DNA from: Ipomoea triloba
Lineage: Eukaryota > Streptophyta > Magnoliopsida > Solanales > Convolvulaceae
Assembly (NCBI RefSeq): GCF_003576645.1
Contig: NC_044922.1
Location: 19,165,189-19,229,188 of the forward strand
Direction of reading: 5' to 3'
DNA length: 64,000 bases
The notes below the pieces were generated by a model that saw only the letters and a list, made by a program, of their open reading frames with translations, was not told the origin of the DNA and did no database searches. Below, one piece after another: positions 1 through 12,240 of the stretch. The number at the start of each line of letters is the position of its first letter. The stretch's first letter is position 1. The position numbers and the translations under genes are program-made.

Positions 1-982
1 ACTATTCTTATGTTTTTATATATAGTATAGATTAATATTATGCTAATTATGACGTCCATGTATTATGAATAAGTATGGTAATTAAGGAGTATATATTAAA
101 ATTAAAAAATAATGTATATTTTAATTTAATTTAATTATGGACGTAATATGTGTATGTTTAATTTTCTTTAATTTTATCCGTAACATATATGTGTATGTTT
201 AATTTTCTTTAATTATGTCCGTAATATGTGTACCATTAATTTCTTTAATTGATTAGATAAAATTACGGCAAGTATAAAAAACCGTTTAATAAAAGTATCA
301 TGTTTGAACTAATTTCTCAATGACCATAATTATTAAGATTTTATTCCAAAGTAACCATTAGCATAATTTTATATGTGTAATAATCTGTGAATTGAAATAA
401 TTTACATAATTGTATGGACGTAATAATATGTGAATTAGCATAATAATACGTGAATTGAAATAATTATTATAATTTTGTTAATCTCCTCTTATTATGGATG
501 TAATATGTGTATTATCAATTTCGTTAACTGATTTGATAAAATTTATATTACGAACAACAATATTAATTCATTAGTTGTCATAATTTTTAAGATTTTATTC
601 AAAAGTAATCAAATGAAACGCACGGGTAATTGACATTATCTGAAGTAAAAATATATAAAATTATCGTAAGAATGAAATCTCTATGTTTAATGACCATAAT
701 AAATTTAGATGTTAAATATTGTGTAATTACCACGGATTATTTAGATGGTAAATAGTATATGGTAATTACCTATATAGATTAGCATATTAAACGGATTAAC
801 ATATGGAACAATGTTATAAAAAAGGAAGGAAGCCTTTTAGATAAAATATATTAGGAATAATATCAATTAAATAAAATATCATAGGAATTTCTCAATTCTA
901 TATTTATAATTACCTTTATAAACAGATTTAATAGGAAAATTTAGTTACAAACTTATATTAAGAGTTATGGATTATTATTATT
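1..982. repeat. AT-rich intergenic repeat DNA
   Basis: No gene is visible. The first 550 bases contain several diverged copies of a phrase like TGGACGTAATATGTGTAT followed by TTAATTTTCTTTAATT (near 137, 205, 413 and 495), suggesting a decayed tandem array. Bases 10-30 (TTTTTATATATAGTATAGAT) recur at 3169-3189, where they resemble a reversed Helitron 5' end. Confidence 0.5.
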
Positions 983-1300
983 NAGAATGAAATCTCTATG
1001 TTTAATGACCATAATAAATTTAGATGTTAAATATTGTGTAATTACCACGGATTATTTAGATGGTAAATAGTATATGGTAATTACCTATATAGATTAGCAT
1101 ATTATTAAACGGATTAACATATGGAACAATGTTATAAAAAAGGAAGGAAGCCTTTTAGATAAAATATATTAGGAATAATATCAATTAAATAAAATATCAT
1201 AGGAATTTCTCAATTCTATATTTATAATTACCTTTATAAACAGATTTAATAGGAAAATTTAGTTACAAACTTATATTAAGAGTTATGGATTATTATTATT
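669..1300. repeat. Direct duplication around a single N
   Basis: Bases 669-982 recur almost exactly at 984-1300 with one 3-base difference (an extra ATT after GCATATT). The copies are separated by one N at 983. This is what two overlapping contig ends joined without merging look like, so the true locus probably has one copy. Confidence 0.8.
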
Positions 1301-1348
1301 ATTAGGAAAATTATATTAAGAATTTTAGATTATTATTACTACGGAGTA

Positions 1349-1351
1349 TTA

Positions 1352-1417
<66 letters not shown>
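1349..1417. repeat. (TTA)n microsatellite
   Basis: An uninterrupted run of TTA/ATT trinucleotides of roughly 70 bases. No other function is visible. Confidence 0.9.
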
Positions 1418-1419
<2 letters not shown>

Positions 1420-1976
1420 TAACATAATAGATTTTAAATCGAGGCTACAAAATTTAATATTATTATTTCATTTATTCAAGTATAGTAATCACCATTTTTT
1501 AACTAATAAGTGTGAATTAGTATTGTGCAATTAATGATAAAGATTAAGAATAATTGGAACCAACAATCAATGATACAATGACCCATGTTTAGCTTCCAAT
1601 GCACCATTTTTTATAAAATGAAGAATTGGAATGGTAAAACGAACAATTGGAATGAATAATTGAGGATTTATTCAAGTATAGTAACCACCATTTTTACCAA
1701 ATTACATAAGCATCCGTAAATGGGAAAGATCAAGATTGCAAATTCTACAATATATAGATGAGCATCCGTAGATTGCTAGTTATTTTGCACAGTACAACTA
1801 AAAAGATGGATAGTTAAATAAGGTATTATCATTCAAAATCTTGTAATACAAAGTTACAATACAATGTTTTTCCATTAGAAATTACCAATCACAGTAATGT
1901 GATTAAAATATATAATTATAGAAAACATTTGATTGTTCACTACAATCACTCTGAAAATTGTAATTTTACATACGTG

Positions 1977-2289
1977 ATACGTCCATGGCAAAATTGGCCT
2001 AGCTACTTGAAACCTTATCAGCAAAAATTAAAGCATATTGAGCTGTTAAAATCAAACTAAATCACAGTACTACAAAATACTCTATGGAATGCAGACTACA
2101 CCATAAGGATCTCCAACATGCAGAATGAATCANATACGTCCATGGCAAAATTGGCCTAGCTACTTGAAACCTTATCAGCAAAAATTAAAGCATATTGAGC
2201 TGTTAAAATCAAACTAAATCACAGTACTACAAAATACTCTATGGAATGCAGACTACACCATAAGGATCTCCAACATGCAGAATGAATCA
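1977..2289. repeat. 156-bp direct duplication around a single N
   Basis: Bases 1977-2132 and 2134-2289 appear identical and flank one N at 2133. As at 983, this is best read as an assembly join artefact. No coding potential is apparent from 1430 to 2656. Confidence 0.8.
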
Positions 2290-2656
2290 ACTAAAAATTA
2301 AATCATACCGCATACCATAACAATTCTACGCGTGTTAAAGTTCGATCTTCGACTTCGTAGAATTACAGATTATAGATCTCTAACTAATAGTGAGAGCACA
2401 GATATTGGTACGTTGTGAGAGAAGAGTCATTTCTCATCATTATATAGTGGAGGATAAACATAATATGGAAGATTTTTCAAAAGGAAAGTATAATTAATTT
2501 TAATTTTATGTAAATATAGATGATTGACATGTAAAATTTTTACTACAATATTATATAATTTTTTCATTCTAATATAGTTAATTACATGTCAATTATATAA
2601 ATATATATAGATATATAGATATAGATATAGATTATCATATCACTAATCACCAATCA

Positions 2657-2914
2657 NNNNNNNNNNNNNNNNNNNNNNNNNNNNNNNNNNNNNNNNNNNN
2701 NNNNNNNNNNNNNNNNNNNNNNNNNNNNNNNNNNNNNNNNNNNNNNNNNNNNNNNNNNNNNNNNNNNNNNNNNNNNNNNNNNNNNNNNNNNNNNNNNNNN
2801 NNNNNNNNNNNNNNNNNNNNNNNNNNNNNNNNNNNNNNNNNNNNNNNNNNNNNNNNNNNNNNNNNNNNNNNNNNNNNNNNNNNNNNNNNNNNNNNNNNNN
2901 NNNNNNNNNNNNNN
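2657..2914. other. Assembly gap (258 N)
   Basis: Run of N. The flanks are AT-rich and both carry short CACTAATCACC / CACCAATCACC motifs, so the gap lies in low-complexity DNA. Confidence 0.99.
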
Positions 2915-3119
2915 TATATATTAATATATTAATATTAAGAATAATACCATATACCATATTATCAATTATCAATTATATATCACCAATCACCCATCACCCA
3001 TTAATATTAACAATATTACCATATTATCATATTATCATTATCATATATTACCATAATAATATTATAGGATGGATAATTAATAAAATAATAAAATAATAAA
3101 TAAATAAAATAAATGATTT

Positions 3120-3188
3120 TACCAAAATACCCCTAAGTTTTGGGGGGGAAATTTGGGAGGAGGAAATTGTTTTTATATATAGTATAGA
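3120..3188 (-). mobile_element. Possible Helitron 5' terminus
   Basis: Read on the minus strand, the sequence starts A|TCTATACTATATATAAA and runs into a CCTCC-rich stretch and a GGGGTATTTTGG motif, which resembles plant Helitron 5' ends. The matching 3' hairpin and CTAG end were not found to the left, so this is a terminus only. Confidence 0.35.
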
Positions 3189-3699
3189 TATAGATTAAAA
3201 TGAAAATAAAATTATTTATTATATTAATCCAATATATAATGTCTACAAATATTATTCTGATTAAAGAATATAAAAAATATATATGGTAGGTGCATGTATA
3301 TGGTAAAGTTAATTGAAAAGATAACGAAAGTTATAACGGTAAAAATATTTTCGTTCAAAAAATTGTATAGTACAACTCTAAAAACACAATGTACCAAATA
3401 GTTTGTACTAAAAACATGAACATATATAAATTAAGGATATAACTTTCATTAAGATTTATTATGTTTTTAGATATAATGACTATTTTATTGTGTGAAAGTA
3501 TGAGTTGAAAGTTCTTTATATAAAATTGTATATTAATATTAAATATAATAAGAGTCAAGGAAGGTAAAGGTATAATCGAAAATCAGGAATCAGGCTAAGT
3601 CGCAAGGCTGAAGGGCAAAGGCAAATTGTTGAACTAGGGCCTAGGAATTTCATTTTTTTTAAAAGAATTTTACATTATATATTTATTTATTTGTATATT

Positions 3700-3701
3700 T
3701 C

Positions 3702-3744
<43 letters not shown>
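3700..3744. repeat. (AT)n microsatellite
   Basis: Simple AT repeat of about 40 bases. The segment just before it (3590-3660) resembles 53965-54020 upstream of FBX-G, so it is a dispersed flank of the F-box family rather than unique sequence. Confidence 0.85.
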
Positions 3745-3748
<4 letters not shown>

Positions 3749-4500
3749 GTTTAAATGTAGAAACCTTTTCACATGAGAAGTGTGAATTAATTCTAGTCAT
3801 GGATGTTGTGTTGATGTGTGGTTGTTTTTTTTTTTTTAATGACGCATGGATTGGGTTATGTGAGGGGTTTTAAGTAATTTTGTTTTATTTTTCTATCATA
3901 GTTTTAATTATTTTGAGGTGTTATGCATGCTTTTAGGATCAGTAATTAAGGTAATTCAGGATTCTCTTAATCATTTTTGATATTCTACTGTCTTTGTGTA
4001 ACTTCATAACATCACTCTTCTGGCTTCACTTTTTTCCGGCTTCACTGTTCGATCGACGTGGGATTGTCGTGCATCCGTCTTTGTGTGTTGTGTGGGGTGG
4101 TTCGTTGGTATGGAGTCGCCATGTATTTTTTTTAACCGATTGTATTCATTGTAATTGGTTCTGGTGATTTGTTTGTTGTTTGGTGTTGGTTCTTGTTTTT
4201 TTTTCGTCATTTCTGCGTTTGCCCGAAATGGAAGTAGTGTTAAATTTTTTTGTTTTGAGTGTCATGACCACAATTCAATCATGTAGTAGTTGCGATGTAA
4301 TCCTTCCGTAGTTCAATTCGCAAGTTAAAGCTATTTTGCATCTTGTTAGAATGTTAGTTGTGTTAGAAAGTTAGTTGGAGTAGAATGGTAGATAGAGCTG
4401 ATTGTTAATTGGTATGGAGTATTAGGTGTGTCTATATATATGTATGTTAGTATGCAATAAGTAGTAATAAGGAAATACAGAACATGGGTATCGATCCAGT
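3745..4500. other. Intergenic sequence with no supported gene
   Basis: Short open frames exist on both strands, but none shows a known domain or splice structure. The right end probably includes the 3' flank of FBX-A. Confidence 0.4.
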
Positions 4501-4526
4501 CCTTACTCATACGCGCATAGTCATTG

Positions 4527-5712
4527 CATGTGCAGACACTTTGTGCTTTTGGAGATGCACGAGGAAAGCGTTCCAACTTCCATAATATTTTTCTCACAGG
4601 AGGCACTCATACACCAAGACTTCACAATAACAACTCTCTCTAGCGCAGGGGATTTTGAGAGCAGCGTTTTCATAAAAAGCATTTCGAGTGCAGATTGATG
4701 ACTGAATGCTTCAGTCTTAATTGTACTGTGTTAAGCTTATGCAGCTCTTGAATAAATAAGCAATCGTTTCCATCCTCCAAAAGCTTTGAAGCAACATCGT
4801 TCAGTTTGTTGTCGTCCTCCCAACCTAACTATAACTCAAGAAGAAATGAAAAGCAAGCACAACTGTGAGGACATTTGAAAAAGCTAAACAAGAAGAATCA
4901 TACATGATTGCCAAATATATACTCTACCTCAACCTCCATAATATGCAGTTTAGATAGGTTGGGGCATTTTTGAAGCACTTGCATAGAAAAGATGAGCTAC
5001 TCCCGAGTCCCGATAACCAAAATTTAATTCATATAGCTTAGCACTCGCAAATTTATTGCAGTTGGAAACACATATTCATGCATACACTTGAAAAATTGGA
5101 ATTAAGAAACAAAATTAGCCACCACAATAACTTTAACAAGCCAAAAGGTAAAGAATTGTATCTATCCATCCATTTGCATAAAGTAAAACGAGGCAGATCC
5201 TCACCTCCAACTAAGAGACACAACAAAAGAGTCTTAATGGCTTTCAAATGCGGTACCAACCATCTCGAATGAACAAAATCATAAATAGAACCAATAACTG
5301 ACAAGATTTCAAGCTTTGGAGGGCTGATCTCAAACTTATTGATCCCTCCACAATGCTCGAGAGCCAGCTTCTCAAGCTTAGGAATATTAATACTAGAGGC
5401 AATTCGATTAACATTGCGCTTAAATTTAACATTCAAGAAAGCTAATGAAGTGACATTGGAAAATATACCACAGCATTTACAGGCAAATCAATCAAGGGAC
5501 CTTCGACTATCAATTTCTTAATTGTCCTGCAAGAGAGTAAACAAAATGGCAGTTGATAATCTTGCATTAGACCAGCATATAAAGATAATTTAAGTTCCTC
5601 CACACTGTTTCTTGACATAAAAAGACACCACCTATCAAAATCAGATTGTTGCGGCTCAGGATCATATGTAGTGTCTATGTCTAGAGTACATTTCTTAACA
5701 GGCCCAACACGG
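4527..5712 (-). pseudogene. FBX-A: truncated F-box/LRR/FBD pseudogene
   Basis: Members of this family act as substrate adaptors of SCF ubiquitin ligases: the F-box binds SKP1 and the LRRs bind the target. FBX-A has lost the F-box. What remains, from 5712 leftward, is the mid LRR part of exon 1 (PQQSDFDRWCLFMSRN near 5640, then PKLEKLALEHCGG and PPKLEILSV), a splice donor after 5205, exon 2 from about 5085 to 4945 (FPTAINL-like), and an FBD exon from about 4825 to 4530 ending in VRKILWKLERFPRASPKAQ. Frames are broken near 5440 and inside exons 2 and 3. The 5' part stops where a SINE starts at 5713. Compared with FBX-F it lacks about the first 100 residues. It is certainly a family relic; whether anything is transcribed is unknown. 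Confidence 0.85.
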
Positions 5713-5856
5713 AAAATGGTCTAGTGGCTCTCCCGTATAGGAGGTCATGGTTCGACCCCCAATAGGGACAGTATTGACTCTTTGTGTTTCAGTAGGTTGA
5801 TAAAGTACCATGTACAATACTACATTGTAACAGAGTCAGTAACACTCAAAAAAAAT
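5713..5856 (+). mobile_element. tRNA-derived SINE, copy 1
   Basis: Begins with a box-A-like TGGTCTAGTGGCT and has a box-B-like GGTTCGACCCC about 30 bases later. A body ending ACTACATTGTAACAGAGTCA then leads into an A-rich tail. A second copy of the same family lies at 45173-45330. It replaces the 5' half of FBX-A exactly at the conserved CCCAACACGG sequence of exon 1. Confidence 0.75.
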
Positions 5857-6150
5857 TCTTTAATTTAATTAACATCATGTTCAAACTAAACATGCTCGAA
5901 AAATAATGAAGTAATGTTGTAAAATATACATCATGCATTTACCAAGAAGCCAAAAAGAAAACCACATTGTAGAGCACCATTTCTTGATAGATTAAGATCA
6001 AAGTAACTTCAAATCGAACTGTGGGAAAATCTGGTGGTCTAGAGCTATGGAAATCAAACTGGAAATAGTTTTTGGGAGCTGGTAAAATGTGGAAAGCATG
6101 AAATAGAAGCCAAATTGATTCTGAAGGTGATGGCAGTTTAGTTTGTTATA
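5857..6150. other. Decayed FBX-like fragments
   Basis: No open gene. The string CACCATTTCTTGATAGATTA near 5975-6000 matches the antisense of the LSRNG segment of FBX exon 1, so this stretch contains at least one further degenerate fragment of the family. Confidence 0.4.
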
Positions 6151-6151
6151 C

Positions 6152-7964
6152 TTAATACATCGCTCCAGCACGGTTCAAAAATCTGAAAAATGCTATTGTA
6201 ATATGCATATCCATATCCAATATGGATCTGCTAAACGACCCAATCTTGAATATTGTCTTAAGCATCTTCAAATCTTGATTGATTCTTGAAGCAGCATCTT
6301 TGTCATCTTTGTCAATCCACCTACTCGACTATAACTCAACAAGGATGATGAAAAACATGTTAGGGAAAATAAAGAATCAAATCATTCCATGAGTGTATGA
6401 GATACACTTTTCTACATATTTTTAATCACCCTATATAAACAACCAAGATAAAAGTTGTTGATAAATTACTCGTATTGCAACGAGACCATTCAACATGGGG
6501 AAGAAAAATTATGAAAAATTTCAAAATTCTCTCTAGCTCGATACCCATCCAACTTTCAAAATAAGCAATAATGGTGAGTAAATGGAGATTCTGATACCCT
6601 ATTCTTAAGACTTTATGGGAAGATTATGATGCCCCATTGCAAGATATTTCGGGGGGAATTTGAGGGGAAAAAACACATGATATGACTAATTGACTACTCA
6701 TTACTATATAAATCTTCCACCCTTTCAAAAAAAAAAAAAAAAAAAAATCTTCCACAAAACACATACAATCGTGAGTGAATTTCCGTAGATTACATGTCTT
6801 ACCGGCATGTTTTCTGCTTTAATCTCCAGTTCGAATAGGTTGGGGGATCTTTCAAGCAATTTCAAAGCAACAGTGATCTGACCAAAGTCTGTATATGAAT
6901 CCATCTCCCATATTACTTGCAGATTTGCTGTTGGGAATGCCTGTGCCACTACTGCAACATCGTCAAGCTTAAAAACAGTAAAGGAAACAAAAATTAGCCA
7001 TGAGAAGAACTCTAATATAATTTAACAAGCCAGAAAGCCAAAAAAAAAAATAATAATCCTTGCCCACATAAAAGCGAAATTACCCAATAGGATAAGATAG
7101 TGAATCGGTAAACCACACTAACATACATAGTGGTCTGAGGTGAGAACCTGTGCTTGGTGCACAGAAACATACAATTGAGGTGCTCGTGCAGGCATACATA
7201 CTTGCATTAAGATGAGGAGAAAGTAAAGAATCTCACCAATAACAAATCGCGGCCATATACACAAACAGCCTTCATTACTCTCAAATGAGGTGAAGTCCAA
7301 CTCTGTTGAACAAGATGATAAATAAAAGCCAAATCCAAGCTTTTAAGTTTTGGAGCACATATCTTAAAACTTTTTTATCCCAACACAAAAACGGAAAGAA
7401 AGCTTCTCAAGATTAAAGACAACTCCAATAATTCTACTCTTAAACTCAACCTTATAGAAAACTAATGAAGTGACGCTAGGAAATATACAACCAGCAGCAT
7501 TTACCGAGCAACCAAAATAAAAATTGAAACCCCCGAGTTTCAATTGCTTTAATTGTTGGGCACGAGATTATACCAAACGGCAACTTATATTGTTTTCCAA
7601 ATATAGTGATATTAAGCTCCTCAACTCCATTTCTTGATAGATAAAGGCACCAACGATCTATGTCGGATTGCTGCGGCATAGGACCTTCCAATTCCGGGCA
7701 AGAAATGCACAGACTAAATTTCTTAACCGGAACAACACGGTGCAAGAGAATGTTGTTTATGATGCTCATGAGCGCTATGCGTTTATCACCTTGCCATTTT
7801 CTGAGACATTCAAAGAAGTCCATATCGAACACAAGCCGTCCATGGTGCAACCAAACATGTTTCCAGTGAGTGGAGAGTAGAGCAGTTCTGGCAGCGTCTC
7901 GAGTGGGCAAACACTCTAAAATCTTGTCCTTTACATCGTATGGAAGCTCACTTATTATATCCAT
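6152..7964 (-). pseudogene. FBX-B: F-box/LRR/FBD gene with two frameshifts
   Basis: Exon 1 starts at ATG 7964 (MDIISELPYDVKDKILEC) and carries a complete F-box, ending near HWKHVW, followed by the family's DIDRWCLYLSRNGVEELN segment. An extra base near 7557, in the TIKQL region, throws the frame. Reading then continues one frame over (FGCSVNAAGCIFPSVTSLVF) until a second extra base near 7370. Exon 1 ends at 7237 before GTGAG. Exon 2 is 6967-6803 (FPTANLQV..LKLLERSPNLFELEI). Exon 3 is 6328-6152 and encodes a shortened FBD region (DLKMLKTIFKIGSFSRS) with a stop at 6154-6152. Splice sites are all canonical and match FBX-F. Alternative splicing or sequencing error could rescue it, but as read it is a pseudogene with an intact F-box. 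Confidence 0.8.
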
Positions 7965-7979
7965 TGGATCCAAAACAAC

Positions 7980-8430
7980 AACCTTAATTAGCAGCTTTCT
8001 AGTTCCAATTCAGCATATATATGGGATAATTCCTATTTCATATATAGCATCTTATTGGATCTGATCTTGTATATGGCCATATGGTGAGTTCCATATAGCA
8101 TTGAAATACATCCGTGTATGCGTATTTCTCTCTGATTTGAAATTTCCAATGGCCTATATAGCATTGTAATGAATGTGTGGATAATTAACAATATAATGGC
8201 TTGTGACAAATATATCAATATTAAATTTTTATAATGTGTGGCAATTACATTAAAATGGCTTGTGAAAATGAGTGCTCAATGTATTTGTACACGTCAAATC
8301 CACATAAGCACCCGGAGGTCATTTGTTAACACTTATGAAGAGAATAATAGGTTCAATAACTTATGAATAATTACTAACACTCTGTATAAAGTAAGGGTGT
8401 AAGACCAAGAAAATAGAAATAAAATCATTT
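7980..8430. other. Upstream region of FBX-B
   Basis: AT-rich, with a roughly 60-base phrase containing GTGTGG and AATGGCTTGTGA repeated at about 8175 and 8237. It is the promoter-side flank of FBX-B; no element boundaries are visible. Confidence 0.3.
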
Positions 8431-8439
8431 TTCAAGGCC

Positions 8440-8600
8440 CACAGAAGGAAGCTTTCACATCTCGTTTAGCTCCATCTTTTGCATGCCAGAGATTTTGAGA
8501 GCAAAAGTACTTCAGGTGTTTGATCCAATCTTGATTGTGTTAAGCAATTTCAGATTCGGAAGACCCTTACAAGTGTTGTGGGCTCATAGTTACAATGGCA
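8440..8600 (-). pseudogene. FBD exon fragment
   Basis: Antisense reading resembles FBX exon 3: AATCTTGATTGTGTTAAGCA near 8527-8546 is the antisense of the MLNTIKI motif, and AGATTTTGAGAGCAAAAG near 8490 is the antisense of the LLSKS motif. It is a fragment only, stranded next to the solo LTR at 8662. Confidence 0.6.
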
Positions 8601-8661
8601 GAATGTGAACCTATGGATCGGAGATTGATTGTCACCTGGCCTTGTGAATGTGAAAACAATG

Positions 8662-10184
8662 TGATAAGTGCAAAAGATGCCAACTTCATAAGGTTATTCT
8701 TGAATCATTTAGTGCATAATTCATGGTTTTTATGATTGATTTGGTCCTAAATTGCATTAGAATACATTATATTGTCATCGTACCCCGTTCCACACTTTGC
8801 CGATTGTTTTATAGGTAAAAGGAAGTGCTTAAAGACAGGAAATGGCAATATTTTGGAGAAGAATTCACAAGCAAAAGTTGGAGGACGAAATAGGCCTTGG
8901 ACGCGCCCATGGACGCGCGTCCAGGCTGGCGTCCAAATATTCCCTCTCTGAAGTTTTGAAAGCAGAACAGAGACCTGCCCTGGACGCGCGTCCAGGCCGG
9001 CTAGAATTCAACTCTCTGAAGTTTTGAAAGCAGAACAGAAGCCTGCCTTGGACGCGCCATTGGACGCGCGTCCAAGGTGGCGTCCAAAAATCATCCCTCT
9101 AAAGTTTTGAAGACAGAACAACAGCATGCCTTGGACGCGCGTCCAGCCAGGCGTCCATTGCGGAAATTTGGCGGTTATTCACTTTTAAAAAGGGGTGAGG
9201 GAATCATTTGAAGGGGATTTTTGGACTTTTGGCTCCAAAGAAGAACTTTTTCTCTCTCTAGGTTTTAGCTCTCAAATTCTCTCCATTCCATAGCTCAATT
9301 GCACTCCAAAATCATGTTCCATAGCTAGATTTAGAGAGGAATTCACATTTCAAGATTGTATTGAACAAAGTACTCAAGGATTCTACTTCAATTTCAAGCT
9401 AAGTTTCATTTTCTATTCTTGCATTTCAATTCCTAATTGTTGATTTGATTCTATTGCTTTGTTAATTCAATTGCTTTTTTATTTCAATTTTCACTATGAG
9501 TAGCTAGATCTTTTGAAGATTTGAATCAATTAGTCTTGCATGATCTCCCTTGAGTTCTAATTTCTTAAACCTAGGATTAGATAATGCTTGTTTGATGATT
9601 GATTGTGGATTGGGATGTTTGTCTTGACTCTATGCCAACAAGGATCCGGTTGCAATAGAGGATTAGGATAGGAATACTCACCTACGAGAGTAGGGAGTGT
9701 ACCAAGCCCTCACCATTCACTTTTCCTCCTCACCTTTGAGAAAAGGGAGATTGGAAGGCAAGAGGCACACCAAGTGTTTGATGAATTGCCTCTTCTAGCC
9801 TAGCTCTTATGAGAATAAAGCTAAGGCATGGTAGAGAGGCCGCCGTCCACGAGAGTGGCGTTGGCATTAGTGAACTTGTCTCAATCTTGTCCAATAAGCA
9901 TTGCTAAGTCCTAGGACCATAGGAAATCAAGGGTAAACATGCTTGATGAGTTGGTTCGAATCCTTTTCTCCTTAATTGTTTACTATCCTTTTGCATTTGC
10001 TTGTTTCGTTCTTAGCATGATTCATACTATATACTCTTCGGACTAGCTTTCAAACACTTTAAGCTCTTGTGATTAATCCGCTTGCTTACCAACTCCCTTA
10101 CGCCTTCCTAGAGGACGACACTCTTCACACACCACTATACACCGCATACATCCATCCCACCATACGTTGAAAATACGCTTTACA
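8662..10184. mobile_element. Solo LTR (1523 bp) of an LTR retrotransposon
   Basis: Starts TGATAAGTGC and ends CGCTTTACA, flanked by the 5-bp target duplication CAATG (8657-8661 and 10185-10189). No internal coding region, primer site or second LTR is present, so this is a solo LTR left by recombination. It contains four tandem units with palindromic GGACGCGCGTCC cores (8890-9160). The TGATAA start and length fit Ty3/gypsy LTRs, but family assignment is inference. Confidence 0.85.
8890..9160. repeat. Tandem units with GGACGCGCGTCC palindromes
   Basis: Four units of about 80 bp, each with TGGACGCGCGTCCA or a half-site GGCGTCCA and the shared phrase CTGAAGTTTTGAAAGCAGAA. They lie inside the solo LTR and are very GC-rich compared with the surroundings. 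Confidence 0.85.
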
Positions 10185-11419
10185 CAATGAATTGAAGATA
10201 CATTTAAACAAATAAAATAAGCATTCGTCACTAGAATGAGCCACATCCTCTACTATAATAAAGCAGAAACTTTTTAGTAATTAAAAAAAGAAAATACTTC
10301 CCGCCCAAACATAGCTTTGCCTTTTGAGCTGAATTATTGTGATAATAATTGTTCAATGTTCAATTATTGCGTCAATAATGTGCCGGCTGGGATTGAGGAG
10401 TTCTGGTGTAAAGAGACGGTTCGAATTACTATTTAATTACTTTTCGTTTTCGATGCATTTGGTTTAATTAGTTGTGATAATATTTAAAGATTAAACGTCC
10501 ATGGGTATCCGAAACATTAGCATTAACTACCATTTGTAATCACTTCTTCCTTTGCAGCTATAAAAACAGTTCGTCCATAGCAAATCAAATACAAATCTTC
10601 AATCACCAAATACATAGATTCTTTACAATTCAGAGAAAGTTTTTACATGCTCAAATTTCCCATGTAACATAAAGATAACTGAGTTTTTCATAGGCAACTC
10701 AAAGTTCAAAGAAGAACTGCTGATGTGGTGACAAAAGGTATTATTTCTTCTTTTTTACTTTAACAATGTGTAAGTGTGTTTTTAAACATTGGATTGTGAA
10801 CTTTGTACTGCATCAGAATGTAGCTTCATTTGTAGAGAAATGCAAAAGTTAGTAATGAATATCACAGACAGCACCCAGGTACAAAGGAATATTGAGGTAT
10901 AGGTTATCAGGTTAGGGTTGTTGGGCATTACATCTACAGAATTGAGGGCGAAGCATATCAATGTACACAGATTTCATATTTATATGAAAGCAGAGAGGTA
11001 AAATCTTTTTTCCCATGATTTCTTTATAGACACCACTTTTAGACTAAACTAAACACTAAGCCCTAGAAGTATTTAAAGCTATATGCCTTTTAGAAGCTCT
11101 TAGACTCAAAAATGATTGATGTAACTGATATATCGCTAACATATTTGACAGTGATGCACTGAAGAGATGTCTATTGGATATGTTATCCTCAACATAAAGC
11201 TAAAAAAGACCAACCAAGCAACTGTCAAACTGGAGAAGATGATTGATGAGGAAATTTGTTGAAAACAAACAATTACATGTGTGTTCTGTGGCAAGACATT
11301 CATGCCCTTGAGGCATTTTATTTTAATGTCAAACATTTTAATTTCTGCACTGTTTTTATATTTTTATTGTTATATTCTCTATATATTCTATACTCTTTTT
11401 TATTACTTGCAAAACATTG

Positions 11420-11810
11420 ACAGGTACCACATCTAAATGGGGTTAAAGAATTCTTGGTTATCACAAATTTTTATTCCTTTAAAACCAGTCCTCATCGTTA
11501 CATGATAAAATTCAATTATTAAACTGTTGTGGAAAGAGTACAAAAATACCAGTTTTCCTATGCATATGTATCGGCTCAAATCCTTTTCATCACTGAAATC
11601 TAAAGAAGGCCTTGACTCTTGAAGAGAAGGAGCTATTTGGTAAGTTCTAATAAATTTATTTTCAGACATTTAATAATTTTTTTACATCATCATACTAATA
11701 TTTTTTTTAGATGTTATTGGTCAAGTGATGGAAATACATTCTCCACAGGAGAAAGTAATTGCTGGGAAAACTTCAAGGCTAATAGATTTTGTCATTGAGG
11801 ATTTGCACTA
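11420..11810 (+). pseudogene. RPA-like (OB-fold, DUF223-type) fragment in Helitron 1
   Basis: After a TTTTTTTTAG splice-acceptor-like site at 11710, the plus strand reads DVIGQVMEIHSPQEKV then KTSRLIDFVIEDL, the characteristic opening of an OB-fold in plant RPA70-like proteins carried by Helitrons. The preceding 11420-11640 reads in pieces like the preceding RPA region (FKTSPHRYMIKFN, later a CIGSNPF stretch) with stops and frame changes. RPA binds single-stranded DNA, and such genes are typical passengers of plant Helitrons. This copy is broken and cannot make protein. Confidence 0.65.
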
Positions 11811-12240
11811 TGTTTTTTTTGAATTCTAATATATTATACTTTTTGTCTACTTATTGAGTTCAACACATCTCTAATTTTAAGTTTAATCTAAACCATATAT
11901 ATAACTATATGTTCTTATAGGTTGACAGTAGTTTCTCTGTAACAACTTTAATTTATATATTGTACACAATTCAGTTTGTACTTAATGTTGTACTGAAATT
12001 GAAGTTCTTGGACTATTTCTCTGATGTCTAAAAGTATTTGATTTCCAATTTGCTTCCTAACTTTAATTCAAACAATTTATTGTCCATACTAACTTGATAT
12101 ACACTCTGACTCACTAATTATAGCAAATATAAATGTAAATATTTGCTTAAACTGATGCCTTACTGTTTTAGTGTAGGTATTTAATATTATAGAGTAACTT
12201 TATTTTCCATATTAATGTGCTGATAACTTCTAGACTACAG

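Noticed and set aside
4004..4210. 68-codon basic minus-strand frame
   Set aside because: Low-complexity charged translation without homology or splice context.
5722..5760. Possible tRNA gene (box A and box B present)
   Set aside because: No acceptor stem or anticodon arm can be formed, and a poly-A tail plus second copy identify it as a SINE.
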